DNA of 64,000 bases from Brevibacterium linens ATCC 9172 (GTDB lineage Bacteria; Actinomycetota; Actinomycetes; Actinomycetales; Brevibacteriaceae). The notes under the pieces are model-generated. The model had not been told where the DNA came from, made no database searches, and saw nothing but the letters and a program-made list of their open reading frames with translations. Numbering within the stretch: the first letter of the stretch is position 1; every line of letters begins with the position of its first letter. The stretch covers positions 62,001 through 126,000 of the forward strand of contig NZ_FXYY01000005.1 of assembly GCF_900169165.1 (NCBI RefSeq), given 5' to 3'. The translations under genes and the position numbers were made by a program. Positions 34,598 to 43,923 of the stretch are shown here, piece after piece.

Positions 34598-35902
34598 ATG
34601 GACCTCACCGCATCCGTTCTTTCCGCACCCGCTTCCCCTGTCGCCGATGCCCGAGTGCTCGTCGTCCTGCCCTCGTTGGGCACCTCCGTGGCAGCCCTAT
34701 GGCAGCAGGCCGCCACCGAACTGACCGCGCTCAGTCCGGAGACGGCGGTCATCGGCATCGACCTGCCCGGCCATGGTCGATCGGCTCCGATCGGTGTCCC
34801 CGCGGGGACGTCAGCGGCCCCGCGGATCACGATGTCCGACCTCGCCGAGGCGGTCCTTGACACCCTCGACCGGGTCCTTCCCGATGTGGCCGCCCCCGGC
34901 GCCCCCGTCGACCTCGCCGGTGATTCGATCGGCGGGGCCACGGCCCTGCAGCTGGCGCTCGACCACGGAGACCGCTTCGGCCGCATCGCCGTGTTCTGCA
35001 CGGGCGCGAAGATCGGTGAAGCGACGGCCTGGGAGGAACGCGCACAGACCGTGGCGGCCTCGGGCACCCCGACCCAGATCATCGGTTCGGCACAGCGCTG
35101 GTTCGGCGAAGGCTTCATGGACCGCGAACCGGAGGCCTCGGCTGCACTCCTGCACTCACTGCAGGACGCCGACCGCTTCTCCTATGCCTCTCTCTGCTAT
35201 GCGTTGGCCGACTTCGATGTCCGCGCGCGCCTGTCCGAGATCACCCGTCCCCTGCTCGCCGTCGCGGGGTCTCAGGACCAGCCGACTCCGGCGACGAAAC
35301 TCGCCGAGATCGCAAATGGAGTTCCCGGCGCGCTCCTCGAAGTCATCGACGGCGCCGCCCACCTCGTGCCGGCCGAGGCTCCGGTCGTGACTGCGGGACT
35401 GCTCGCTGATTTCCTGCAGGGAAAGGGACTCGGCGCCGGTGCCGGCGGGGTGGCGTCCACCGAGGCCGCAACCGAGCTGCCGACCGCCTCGGGGCCGCGG
35501 GAAGCCAGCCGTGACCAGGTGCGCGAGGCCGGAACGACCGTGCGTCGGCAGGTTCTCTCCGACGCCCATGTCGACCGCGCGAATGCGAAGGTCGATGACT
35601 TCACGGCCGACTTCCAGGACCTCATCACCCGCTACGCCTGGGGAGAGATCTGGACCCGACCGGGACTCGAACGTCGCATGCGCTCGGCGATCACGCTCAC
35701 GGCGATGATCGCCGGAGGCCACGAAGCGGAGCTGGCGATGCACGTCAAGGCTGCGCTGCGCAACGGGCTCACCCGCGATGAGATCAAGGAGGTCCTCCTC
35801 CAGTCGGCCATCTACTGCTCCGTGCCGAGCGCGAACACCGCTTTCTCCGTCGCCTCGCAGGCTCTGGCCGAATACGACGCCGAGGAAGCGGACGCCGACT
35901 GA
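34598..35902 (+). CDS. pcaL: Fused 3-oxoadipate enol-lactonase / 4-carboxymuconolactone decarboxylase
   Basis: ATG 34598 (MDLTASVLSAPASP) is preferred, with GAAAG upstream; the GTG at 34571 is an alternative. Residues 1-275 form an alpha/beta hydrolase (IDLPGHGRS, nucleophile Ser in LAGDSIGGATAL, C-terminal His in DGAAHLVPAE). After a linker rich in Gly, Ala and Thr, the last 130 residues are a carboxymuconolactone decarboxylase domain (HVKAALRNGLTRDEIKEVLLQ). The fusion is standard in actinobacteria and converts carboxymuconolactone to 3-oxoadipate. The CoA-transferase and thiolase genes are not in the window. Confidence 0.9.
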   Translation: MDLTASVLSAPASPVADARVLVVLPSLGTSVAALWQQAATELTALSPETAVIGIDLPGHGRSAPIGVPAGTSAAPRITMSDLAEAVLDTLDRVLPDVAAPGAPVDLAGDSIGGATALQLALDHGDRFGRIAVFCTGAKIGEATAWEERAQTVAASGTPTQIIGSAQRWFGEGFMDREPEASAALLHSLQDADRFSYASLCYALADFDVRARLSEITRPLLAVAGSQDQPTPATKLAEIANGVPGALLEVIDGAAHLVPAEAPVVTAGLLADFLQGKGLGAGAGGVASTEAATELPTASGPREASRDQVREAGTTVRRQVLSDAHVDRANAKVDDFTADFQDLITRYAWGEIWTRPGLERRMRSAITLTAMIAGGHEAELAMHVKAALRNGLTRDEIKEVLLQSAIYCSVPSANTAFSVASQALAEYDAEEADAD

Positions 35903-36012
35903 GGCTGTTCGAATCGTCACATTGGGCGCCTCGGGGGTTACGAGGAATCGCTGGGGGCAATAGGCTGGTGCGGTTGCCTCGCCGATCCCGCTTTTCCCCT
36001 TGAAGGAGCCCT

Positions 36013-37230
36013 ATGAGTGATGCCCCGGTCTCCCGCGGAGTCTACAAGTTCGCCGTCTTCGCCTTGGCGATCGGCGCCTTCGCCATCGGGGTGACAGAAT
36101 TCGCGACCATGGGCCTACTGCCGATGATCGCCGAAGAACTGGGCATCACGGTCCCCCAGGCCGGACATGCGGTGTCGTTCTATGCGATCGGCGTCGTCGT
36201 CGGTGCACCCCTGATCACGACCATCGCCGCACACATGGATCGCAAGCTGCTGCTCCTGTGCATGATGGGCCTCTTCGCTCTGGGCAACCTCGCCTCGATG
36301 CTCGCCCCGACCGCGACGCTGTTCAATATCGCCCGCTTCGTCTCCGGACTGCCGCACGGAGCCTACCTGGGCATCGGAGCCGTCGTCGCCGCCTCCCTCG
36401 TCCCGGCCAACCGACGCGGCCGAGCCATGTCACGCGTGATGCTCGGCCTGACGATCGCGAACATCTTCGGCGTGCCCTTCGCCGCAGCCCTCGGCAATAT
36501 GTTCGGATGGCGAAGCGCCTACGCCCTCGTCGCCGCGCTCGGAGTGCTCACCGTCATCATGGTCGCCATCGCCGTTCCGCGAGTGAGCGTCGGTGCCGGT
36601 GAGGTGCCTTCGGCCCGCGGCGAGATCAAGGCTCTCGGCCGGGTCCAGATCATCCTCACCCTCGTTGCCGGTTCCGTGGGCTTCGGCGGAATGTTCGCCG
36701 TCTACACCTACATCACCCCGACGATGACCGACGTCGCCGGCGTCCCCAGCGTCGCGATCCCGTGGGTGCTCGCCGTCTACGGCCTCGGTATGACCGCCGG
36801 ATCCCTCATCGCCGGACCTCTCGTCGACAAGTCCATCGAGCGCTCGGCCACCGGCGGCATGATCCTCTCGGCCCTCGTGCTCGCCGCCTTCGGCGCCTTC
36901 ACCCATATCGCGGCCATTGCGATCATCGCGCTCTTCCTCATCGGCATCTCCGGCTCGATGATCACCACGGCCCTGCAGATGCGTCTGTTCCGCGAATCCC
37001 ACGACGCCCCGAGCCTGTCCGCGGCCATGAACCATGCCGCCTTCAACCTCGCCAATGCGCTCGGCGCGTGGCTCGGCGGAATCGTCATCACCGCCGGCCT
37101 CGGCTATCGTGCACCGGCGTGGGTGGGTGTGGGCCTGTGCGTGTCCGGACTCATCGTCATCTCCGTTGCGATCTTCCTTCGCCGAGGCGGCTCCCCCGAC
37201 CCGAGCACCCGCACCTCCGTCGAGACCTGA
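36013..37230 (+). CDS. MFS transporter, DHA1 drug/sugar efflux type
   Basis: The ATG follows TTGAAGGAGCCCT. The 405-aa protein has 12 predicted helices, starting FAVFALAIGAFAIGVTEFATMGLLPMIAEELGI. This is a hallmark of the AraJ/YdhP-like efflux branch. A DRK loop follows helix 2 and GLPHGAYLGIG marks helix 4. The substrate is unknown and may be drug, sugar or arabinose-like efflux. It is not obviously tied to pca, with 110 nt between. Confidence 0.75.
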   Translation: MSDAPVSRGVYKFAVFALAIGAFAIGVTEFATMGLLPMIAEELGITVPQAGHAVSFYAIGVVVGAPLITTIAAHMDRKLLLLCMMGLFALGNLASMLAPTATLFNIARFVSGLPHGAYLGIGAVVAASLVPANRRGRAMSRVMLGLTIANIFGVPFAAALGNMFGWRSAYALVAALGVLTVIMVAIAVPRVSVGAGEVPSARGEIKALGRVQIILTLVAGSVGFGGMFAVYTYITPTMTDVAGVPSVAIPWVLAVYGLGMTAGSLIAGPLVDKSIERSATGGMILSALVLAAFGAFTHIAAIAIIALFLIGISGSMITTALQMRLFRESHDAPSLSAAMNHAAFNLANALGAWLGGIVITAGLGYRAPAWVGVGLCVSGLIVISVAIFLRRGGSPDPSTRTSVET

Positions 37231-37244
37231 GGCCCAGGCCGCGC

Positions 37245-37312
37245 CGAGAAACGGGCTGCGTGTCGAGAAACGCGTGTGCACGCCCGTGTCTCGACACCGC
37301 GCCCGTGTCTCG
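37245..37312. repeat. Nested inverted repeat between the MFS and cyclophilin genes
   Basis: The inner pair TGTCGAGAAACGCGTG / CACGCCCGTGTCTCGACA (37261-37296) is nested in an outer pair CGAGAAACGGGC / GCCCGTGTCTCG (37245-37256, 37301-37312; 11 of 12 bp). Both pairs share CGAGAAACG and CCCGTGTCTCG, so it looks like two copies of one small palindrome in opposite orientation. Confidence 0.6.
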
Positions 37313-37337
37313 ATGACAGTGCCGATACGATGAACGC

Positions 37338-38072
37338 ATGGATCACTTCGCGCAGAGTCGCTCTCATGCCCTGACCCGCCGTCCGCAGTCAGCCGTTGTG
37401 CTGGCACTGGCGGCCTTCGCCGTCTTCGCTCTTCTGCTGCTGAGCGGATGCGGATCGTCTGATTCCGAGGGTGATTCCAGCGGCTCCGCAGCCGAATCCG
37501 ACTCCTCGGCGGCAGCGGGCACCTGCTCCTACCCCGCCGATTCGCAGCCGGGCGCGAAGGAAGTCGACGCTCCGGAAGAGAAGCCGCAGGCAAAAGGCAG
37601 CGTCGACGCCACCGTTTCGACGAGCGTCGGGGACCTCGCAGTGACTCTCGATGCCGACCGCACACCGTGCACCGTCAACAGCTTCCTGTCGCTGGCCGCG
37701 CAGAAGTACTTCGACGACACCGACTGCCACCGACTGACCACCGAAGGCATCTTCGTCCTCCAGTGCGGCGACCCCACGGGCACCGGCTCGGGCGGTCCCG
37801 GATACTCGTTCCCCGATGAGCTCGACGGTTCCGAGACCTACCCGGCAGGCACTCTGGCCATGGCGAACTCCGGCCCCGATACGAACGGCTCCCAGTTCTT
37901 CGTCGTCTACGATGACAGCTCGCTGCCGCCCGACTACACGGTGTTCGGACAGCTGGACGAGAAGAGCACGAAGACCGTCGCCGACATCGCGGCCAAGGGC
38001 ACGGACTCCGGCGCCGGCGACGGCGCACCCAAGGAGACAGTGACGATCACCGAGGTCACGGCTCAGAATTGA
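37338..38072 (+). CDS. Lipoprotein peptidyl-prolyl cis-trans isomerase (cyclophilin type)
   Basis: The 244-aa protein begins with an N-terminal signal and lipobox LLLSGC (Cys about residue 37), then an acidic Ser-rich linker. The cyclophilin core is residues 85-240: DATVSTSVGDLAVTL, FDDTDCHRL, MANSGPDTNGSQFFVVY and YTVFGQL. The last is the catalytic/substrate region. It is membrane-anchored and folds exported proteins. The usual catalytic Arg of FHR is replaced here (CHRL keeps HR), so activity is likely kept. Confidence 0.85.
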   Translation: MDHFAQSRSHALTRRPQSAVVLALAAFAVFALLLLSGCGSSDSEGDSSGSAAESDSSAAAGTCSYPADSQPGAKEVDAPEEKPQAKGSVDATVSTSVGDLAVTLDADRTPCTVNSFLSLAAQKYFDDTDCHRLTTEGIFVLQCGDPTGTGSGGPGYSFPDELDGSETYPAGTLAMANSGPDTNGSQFFVVYDDSSLPPDYTVFGQLDEKSTKTVADIAAKGTDSGAGDGAPKETVTITEVTAQN

Positions 38073-38302
38073 GCGCCGGGCGGACTCAGCGCCCGGTGGC
38101 CCGGCGGTCCGGTCCGAGTTGTCCAGAACACTTCGACCACCTAGTAATCCCAATTAGTGAGACTCGGAAATCGCGTTTCGTGAGACGGGCGTAGTGTCTA
38201 TTCGTCGCCGTCGACGCTGTGCCCGACACAGCGCCGACGGCCTTTTCCATTGGCACGGACCACCCGCCCGTGCCTGCACTCACGAAACAGCGGAGCACCA
38301 CC

Positions 38303-39736
38303 ATGTCCACCGAAACACAGCCGGAGAATCCCTCCTCGGCAGCCGGAGTCGACGACGCAATCGCAGCGACTCGGAAGAACAACACCCGCGGCAAGGTCCT
38401 GACCGCCTCGATGGTCGGCACCACGATCGAGTTCTTCGATTTCTACGCCTACGCCACGGCCTCCTCGCTGGTCTTCCCGGCCCTCTTCTTCCCCAATCAG
38501 ACATCGACGACTCAGCTGCTGAGCTCGTTCGCGATCTTCGGCGTCGCCTTCGTCGCCCGCCCCCTCGGCTCGATCATCTTCGGTCACTTCGGTGACCGCA
38601 TCGGCCGGAAGAAGACGCTCATCGCCTCCCTGCTCATCATGGGCATCGGCACCTTCCTCATCGGCCTGCTGCCGACCGCCAGCACCCCGGGCTGGGTCGT
38701 CCTCGCGCCGCTGTTCCTCGTCCTCCTGCGCTTCTGCCAGGGCGTCGGCCTCGGCGGCGAATGGTCGGGCGCGGCCCTGCTGGCCACCGAGAATGCCCCG
38801 AAGGGCAAGCGTGCCATCTGGGGCACGTTCCCTCAGCTCGGCGCCCCCGTCGGCTTCATCATCGCGAACCTGCTCTTCGTCGCCCTCGGCACCTGGACCT
38901 CCCCCGAGGCGTTCCTCGCCTGGGGCTGGCGCATCCCGTTCCTGCTCTCGGCGCTGCTCGTGGCCGTCGGCCTCTACGTGCGCATGTCGCTCATGGAGAC
39001 CCCGGCGTTCCAGCTCGTCGCGCAGAAGCAGCAGATCTCGAAGGCCCCACTCGGACGGGTCTTCGCCACGAGCTGGAAGCCGCTCATCCTCGGCACCTTC
39101 ATCATGCTCGCGACCTACGTGCTCTTCTACTTCATGACCGCGTTCACCCTCACCTACGGCACCTCACCGGCCACCCCTGAACAGGCGCAGTCCCTCGCCG
39201 AGGCGGCAGGGAATTCCTTCGATCCCGCAGGCTTCGTCGCGGGGCTGGGGTACACGAAGAACGAGTTCCTCACCTACCTCATCATCGGAGTGGTGTTCTT
39301 CGGAATCTTCACCGTCGTCTCCGGACCACTGGCCGAGAAGCTGGGTCGGCGGAAGATGCTGCTGGGCGTGACCGTGCTCATCGCCGCCTACGGACTCGTC
39401 GTCAATGCCCTGTTCAATGCCGGCACCCCGGGAGTCATCATCGGCCTCATCGTCGGCTTCATCCTCATGGGGCTGACCTTCGGCCCGATGGCCGCGTACC
39501 TGCCGGAGCTCTTCCCCGCCAACGTCCGCTACACCGGATCGGCGATCTCCTACAACATGTCCAGCGTCATCGGAGCCGGTCCCGCACCGTTCGCCATGGT
39601 CGCACTGTGGCAGGCCGAAGGAGGGTCGATCGTCTACTGCGGCCTCTACATCATCGCCGCAGCGATCCTCACGATCATCGCCCTGTGGCTGGCCAAGGAC
39701 ACCTCGGAGATCGACATGGAGGACCAGCTCAGCTGA
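38303..39736 (+). CDS. MFS metabolite:H+ symporter (MHS family)
   Basis: ATG 38303 (MSTETQPENPSSAAG) is chosen because it gives the usual short cytoplasmic tail; the longer frame starting at 38219 is unlikely. The 477-aa protein has 12 helices. The family signature is in GTTIEFFDFYAYATASSLVFPALFFP; GHFGDRIGRKKTL is the A-motif, and GVGLGGEWSGAALLATENAP is typical of shikimate/alpha-ketoglutarate/proline permeases. The substrate is not resolved. A strong terminator hairpin follows. Confidence 0.85.
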   Translation: MSTETQPENPSSAAGVDDAIAATRKNNTRGKVLTASMVGTTIEFFDFYAYATASSLVFPALFFPNQTSTTQLLSSFAIFGVAFVARPLGSIIFGHFGDRIGRKKTLIASLLIMGIGTFLIGLLPTASTPGWVVLAPLFLVLLRFCQGVGLGGEWSGAALLATENAPKGKRAIWGTFPQLGAPVGFIIANLLFVALGTWTSPEAFLAWGWRIPFLLSALLVAVGLYVRMSLMETPAFQLVAQKQQISKAPLGRVFATSWKPLILGTFIMLATYVLFYFMTAFTLTYGTSPATPEQAQSLAEAAGNSFDPAGFVAGLGYTKNEFLTYLIIGVVFFGIFTVVSGPLAEKLGRRKMLLGVTVLIAAYGLVVNALFNAGTPGVIIGLIVGFILMGLTFGPMAAYLPELFPANVRYTGSAISYNMSSVIGAGPAPFAMVALWQAEGGSIVYCGLYIIAAAILTIIALWLAKDTSEIDMEDQLS

Positions 39737-39762
39737 GGCTGCCGAGCTCGACCAATGCCCCG

Positions 39763-39796
39763 AGGGCCCGACCGACGTTGTCGTCGGTCGGGCCCT
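39763..39796 (+). terminator. Rho-independent terminator after the MHS transporter
   Basis: Perfect 14-bp arms AGGGCCCGACCGAC / GTCGGTCGGGCCCT around loop GTTGTC, followed by TTTCG, 27 nt past the stop. Confidence 0.8.
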
Positions 39797-39998
39797 TTCG
39801 CGTCCGCGGTCGGCGGCTCAGGCCGGTCGCCCGCATACACGGCAACACTACGATTTCATCACAACCACCTCGGCGATCATCGACGCGACATGAGTATGAC
39901 CCAGTTCACGGTAGGATTTCTCGCAGACACTGCTCAGACTGCAACGTCAGAGCGGACCGCGTACGTGACTCACCAGTCACCGATCTCCTGGAGGAACC

Positions 39999-40814
39999 AT
40001 GAAACGACGCTCGAGCCTGGCCATTGCGGCCGTCGGCGCCCTGCTCACCTTGTCCGCCTGCGGCGGCGGAGGCGATTCCGAGGCGAAGAGCGACAGCGGC
40101 GTGCCGCTCGTCGAGGACGGGAAGCTCACTGTCTGCTCGGACATCCCCTACGAGCCGTTCGAGTTCGTCGACGGCGGAGAGAACGTCGGCTTCGACATGG
40201 ACTTGGCGCAGGCCACCGCCGAAGACCTCAAGGTCGAGCTCAACGTCATCACCACAGCCTTCGAAGCCATCCAGTCCGGTTCCGCCCTCGATACCGCACA
40301 GTGCGATATTGCACTGTCAGGTATGTCGATCACCGACGATCGCAAGACGAAGATGGACTTCTCGGAGCCCTACCTCAAGGACAACCTCGGCCTGATGGTC
40401 ACGAAGAAATCCGGAATCAAGGGAATCGACGACGTCAAGGGGCAGAAGGTCGGCGTGCAGCAGGCGACGACCGGTGAGACCTATGCCAAGGACCACGGTG
40501 CGACTCCAGTGCAATTCGAGGACTCGGGCCTCATGACGCAGGCGATCCAGACCGGCCAGGTGGATTCAGTGATTGGCAACATTTCGATCATTTCGACGGC
40601 TGTCGAGTCCGATGACAAGCTCGAGTTCGTCGAGGAGTACGACACGGGTGAGGTGCTCGGCGCCGGCGTGAAGAAGGGCAACAAGGAGTTGCTCGATGCC
40701 TTCGCATCGACTATGAAGCGCCTGTACGAAGACGGCGGCTACGACAAGTCGGTCGACAAGTGGTTCGGCGACGTTGCCGATGCCGCCCGCATCCCCGAAG
40801 CCGACCGCAGCTGA
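39999..40814 (+). CDS. Amino-acid ABC transporter, substrate-binding lipoprotein
   Basis: The ATG follows CTGGAGGAACC. The 271-aa protein has a lipoprotein signal (TLSACGGGG, Cys at 21). A family-3 periplasmic binding fold follows: LTVCSDIPYEPFEFVDGGENVGFDMDLA, FDAIQ-like TTAFEAIQSGSALDTAQCDI, and YLKDNLGLMVTKKSGI. The ligand is likely a polar amino acid. First gene of a three-gene ABC operon. Confidence 0.85.
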   Translation: MKRRSSLAIAAVGALLTLSACGGGGDSEAKSDSGVPLVEDGKLTVCSDIPYEPFEFVDGGENVGFDMDLAQATAEDLKVELNVITTAFEAIQSGSALDTAQCDIALSGMSITDDRKTKMDFSEPYLKDNLGLMVTKKSGIKGIDDVKGQKVGVQQATTGETYAKDHGATPVQFEDSGLMTQAIQTGQVDSVIGNISIISTAVESDDKLEFVEEYDTGEVLGAGVKKGNKELLDAFASTMKRLYEDGGYDKSVDKWFGDVADAARIPEADRS

Positions 40815-40906
40815 TACGCGACTCCATCAGCAGATACTGATTGCATTTGCCCGCTTCCGGAGCCCCAGTGAGGGCTCCGGAACCGGGCCATAACTCTGGA
40901 GGCATC

Positions 40907-41698
40907 TTGGCTCTCAGCGTGCGTCAACGCCAACGTACGTCGCAAGGAATTCAATACGGAATTCTCATCGTCGCCGTTCTCGTCGCCGTGATCTTCGCGG
41001 ACTGGAAGACGATCTACCTCAAATTCTTCAACCCTGATGTGATCGCCGCTCAGTTCCCTGAGATCATCACCACCGCACTCTTCAACACGATCATCTACAC
41101 GGCGCTCGGCTTCGTCCTGGCGTTGTCCCTGGGCATCCTGCTGGCACTGATGAAGATCTCCTCGGTCGCCCCGTATCGATGGATTGCCACTGGTTATATT
41201 GAACTGTTCCGCGGGTTGCCGGCACTTATAGTCTTCCTCGCTTTCGGCTACGCGGTCCCTTATGCCTTCGGCATTCGGATGGACACGTATGTCACGGTCA
41301 TGCTGGCCCTCGGCATCGTCGAGTCTGCCTATATCGCAGAGACCCTGCGCGCTGGCCTTCAGGCCGTGCCCAAGGGCCAGTTTGAGGCGGCACGATCATT
41401 GGGCATGTCCCATTCGCGCGCAATGATCACCATCGTCATCCCACAGGCGTTCCGTATCATCCTTCCGCCTCTGACCAACGAGATCATCCTCATGACCAAG
41501 GATTCGTCCTTGATCTACATCCTCGGCCTCACCGCCGCGCAGTATGAGCTCACGAAGTTCGGCCGCGAAGCGATTTCCAATCCGGAAGCCGGACTCACCC
41601 CACTGGTCGTCGCCGGCGTCTGCTACCTGATCATCACCATCCCTCTGGGCATGCTCGCCCGTCGGTTCGAATCCCGCACAGCCAAGATCAAGAAGTAG
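40907..41698 (+). CDS. Amino-acid ABC transporter, permease
   Basis: Start TTG 40907 is favoured because TCTGGAGG lies five bases upstream; a longer frame from 40841 lacks this, and GTG 40919 is another option. The 263-aa protein has five helices and the EAA loop AARSLGMSHSRAMITIVIPQAFRIILPPLTNE, which docks the ATPase. It is a HisM/GlnP-type permease. Operon member 2; the ATPase starts 6 nt after its stop. Confidence 0.85.
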   Translation: MALSVRQRQRTSQGIQYGILIVAVLVAVIFADWKTIYLKFFNPDVIAAQFPEIITTALFNTIIYTALGFVLALSLGILLALMKISSVAPYRWIATGYIELFRGLPALIVFLAFGYAVPYAFGIRMDTYVTVMLALGIVESAYIAETLRAGLQAVPKGQFEAARSLGMSHSRAMITIVIPQAFRIILPPLTNEIILMTKDSSLIYILGLTAAQYELTKFGREAISNPEAGLTPLVVAGVCYLIITIPLGMLARRFESRTAKIKK

Positions 41699-41704
41699 GT
41701 AGAC

Positions 41705-42487
41705 ATGTCGATCACATCAAGTCCTGTCGGCGAGATCCATGCCGAAGGCTGCACGATCACAGACCTCCACAAGTCCTATGGCTCGGTCGAGGTCCTCAAG
41801 GGAATCAACCTGAAGGTGGAACCAGGGCAAGTCGTCTGTCTGATCGGACCGTCCGGGTCCGGCAAGTCGACCCTGCTGCGCTGCGTCAATCTGCTCGAAC
41901 AGCCGAACTCGGGCACGATCACCGTCGCAGGATACAAAGCCACGGACCCGGATGTCGAGGTCAACAGACTGCGCCGCCACGTCGGAATGGTCTTCCAGTC
42001 GTTCAATCTCTTCCCTCACCTCACGGTCGTGGACAACTGCACGATCTCACAACGGCGCGTGCTCAAACGCGACACCGCGGCAGCGCAGAAGATCGCCCTC
42101 GACCGCCTCGACCAAGTAGGGCTGGCGTCGTTCGCCGACCGTTACCCTGATCAGCTCTCCGGCGGTCAGCAGCAGCGTGTGGCGATTGCGAGGGCACTTT
42201 CGATGGACCCGAGCCTCATGCTCTTCGACGAGCCGACATCGGCACTCGACCCGGAGACCGTCGGAGACGTTCTGCAGGTCATGCGCAAGCTCGCCGAGGC
42301 GGGGATGACGATGGTCGTCGTCACCCACGAGATGGAGTTCGCCCGGCAGGTCGCTGACCGTGTAGTCTTCATGGACGGCGGAGTCGTCGTCGAGGAGGGC
42401 CCTGCCAAAGACGTCATCGGCAATCCACAGGAGCAGCGGACGAAGGACTTCCTCTTCCGCGTCCTCCATCCCGGCCAGCCAAGCTAA
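41705..42487 (+). CDS. Amino-acid ABC transporter, ATP-binding protein
   Basis: A 260-aa GlnQ/HisP-like ATPase: Walker [10 protein letters not shown] (residues 51-59), Q-loop [12 protein letters not shown], signature [15 protein letters not shown], Walker [15 protein letters not shown], and His switch VVVTHEM. Its last 41 codons (42365-42487) recur with about 84% nucleotide identity at 43786-43908. Downstream lies a low-GC segment. Confidence 0.9.
   Translation: MSITSSPVGEIHAEGCTITDLHKSYGSVEVLKGINLKVEPGQVVCLIGPSGSGKSTLLRCVNLLEQPNSGTITVAGYKATDPDVEVNRLRRHVGMVFQSFNLFPHLTVVDNCTISQRRVLKRDTAAAQKIALDRLDQVGLASFADRYPDQLSGGQQQRVAIARALSMDPSLMLFDEPTSALDPETVGDVLQVMRKLAEAGMTMVVVTHEMEFARQVADRVVFMDGGVVVEEGPAKDVIGNPQEQRTKDFLFRVLHPGQPS
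42365..42487 (+). repeat. 123-bp direct repeat, left copy (3' end of the ABC ATPase gene)
   Basis: This copy and the one at 43786-43908 begin GTCTTCATGGACGGCGGAGT and are identical for the first 29 nt. About 20 substitutions in the rest keep the same length and frame. Spacing between copy starts is 1421 bp. Confidence 0.8.
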
Positions 42488-43174
42488 GACGCTGGGACCA
42501 CGCATCACAAGATACCGAGTCACGAAATCTGCAGAACCTCACCGAGGTGATGAACTAGACATACTCCCGCATCAACTTGGCACGTTAAATACACTCACTG
42601 CCAACGGCGCCTGAAGGCGGGCAGAGCTTCTCACGCGATCGGGAACTGCATATTAAAGGGGCCCGCGCCGGAGCGCTATGGCAGTCTTCGGTTGCCCCGA
42701 GTTCATTAGCTCACCCTTCCGGCAAAATTGCCCGGGCGACGCGTCACCCGTTCCCAACACAAAGGAATGCGATGAACTGACGTGGCGCATGCAACTTCGG
42801 AAACGATAACTGTTCAGTTCACCATAGAATCAAGCTAGAGAATGGCATCCAACAAGATCGACTTCACAGCCTCGCTCCAGACAGGAATACACATTGCTAC
42901 ATCCAGCAACCGAACAAGCTATCTACATAGTGAGATAGGTAAGTATATAACGCTTCACCTGCGCCGATTTCCCCTAACCGCTGGGATGGTTCACCCGCAT
43001 CATGCAACTCGAATCAGCGACCGTCAGAGCATGTTCTCGGGCAGTGAAATTGGCACCGGAAGAACCGCTTGAAATTGACCGCACCCCCCTTGCATCGGCG
43101 ACTGCTATCGGTTAGAGTTCCTAAACATACCGAATGTGATTGACATCACATTATCGAATCCACCAGGGGTTAAG
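42488..43174. other. Gene-poor, lower-GC segment downstream of the ABC operon
   Basis: About 690 nt with no convincing gene. A 76-codon + frame at 42842-43072 lacks a Shine-Dalgarno and a recognisable family. Composition is visibly AT-richer than the flanks (for example CTATCTACATAGTGAGATAG near 42920). No integrase, transposase or terminal inverted repeat is seen. Confidence 0.4.
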
Positions 43175-43405
43175 ATGAAGCGAATTGCAGTCGCCATAAC
43201 CACAGCTGCGCTTGTAGCTGGCATCGGTATTGCCATACCGGCAACGCCCGCAACTGCGGCAAGCTGGCATACAAGCCATTTAATGCGCAGCAAAGCTGAG
43301 TGCGAACGGACTCGAATTGCACATGTAAACAGGGGTGACAAAACCCGACCGTGTCGTGGGGGATACGCTGGCGTTGACCTCTGGTTCTTTCAGTACTATA
43401 GCTAA
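43175..43405 (+). CDS. Small secreted protein with two cysteines
   Basis: ATG 43175 is chosen because it opens a clean Sec signal peptide: MKRIAVAITTAALVAGIGIA then cleavage at ATAA-SW. The mature part has about 47 residues, two Cys (AECERT and RPCRGGY), several basic residues and an aromatic end (DLWFFQYYS). No family is recognised. It is in the low-GC segment between the two ATPase repeats. One disulfide is possible. A bacteriocin-like or surface-protein role is speculation. Confidence 0.55.
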   Translation: MKRIAVAITTAALVAGIGIAIPATPATAASWHTSHLMRSKAECERTRIAHVNRGDKTRPCRGGYAGVDLWFFQYYS

Positions 43406-43769
43406 GGGCGACTCCCAGCAGGCAGGGCCTGCATATGGTATTGAGACATTGAACCTCTTCAGGAGTATAGATATTCACCAATGCTTTCAGTTGAAAGAAT
43501 CTGTAGACACAACAGCAAGATGATTCAATATCTTCCTACAGAATGAGGATAGTTGGACTTTAACCGAGTGTCATCAGTTCAAATCTACCCTCCCAACAAA
43601 TTCAGTTAATCGCGGGGGGGGGGGGGTGGGATACAGAAGTCTGTATCCCACCCACCCACATCAGCGTCTCCCCAAAATCTGAAGTCGGACCTCCCAAGAA
43701 GAGGGTCAAACCTGGTTGTCTCTCCGACAGTCAGAATCCGCGAGTCTCGATTGCTCAATCTCTGAGTTC
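43406..43769. other. Non-coding segment with a G-tract
   Basis: No gene is seen. The segment is low in GC except for a 13-G run (43614-43626) and an adjacent hairpin. It leads into the ATPase gene remnant. Confidence 0.4.
43614..43653 (+). terminator. G13 tract overlapping a perfect 13-bp hairpin
   Basis: After the G-run, GGGTGGGATACAG (43624-43636) pairs perfectly with CTGTATCCCACCC (43641-43653) around loop AAGT. There is no T-tract. It may be a terminator or a transcript-end structure for the secreted protein. Confidence 0.45.
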
Positions 43770-43908
43770 AGTCGCGAACACCATGGTCTTCATGGACGGC
43801 GGAGTCGTCGTCGAAGCCGGACCGGCCAAGGACGTCATCGGTAACCCGCAGGAACAGCGGACGAAGGACTTCCTCTCCCGCGTCCTCCACCCCGGCCAGC
43901 TGGGATAG
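43770..43908 (+). pseudogene. C-terminal remnant of an amino-acid ABC ATPase
   Basis: Codons for [20 protein letters not shown] then [20 protein letters not shown] and PGQLG with a TAG stop (43906-43908). This is the last ~45 residues of a GlnQ-type ATPase, closely matching the intact gene at 41705-42487. No 5' part is present. It is either the displaced end of the original gene or a scrap of a lost paralogue. Confidence 0.8.
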
Positions 43909-43923
43909 CCGCGGGCCGCAGGC

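Noticed and set aside
42842-43072. 76-codon frame in the low-GC segment
   Set aside because: No ribosome site, no signal or domain, and random composition.
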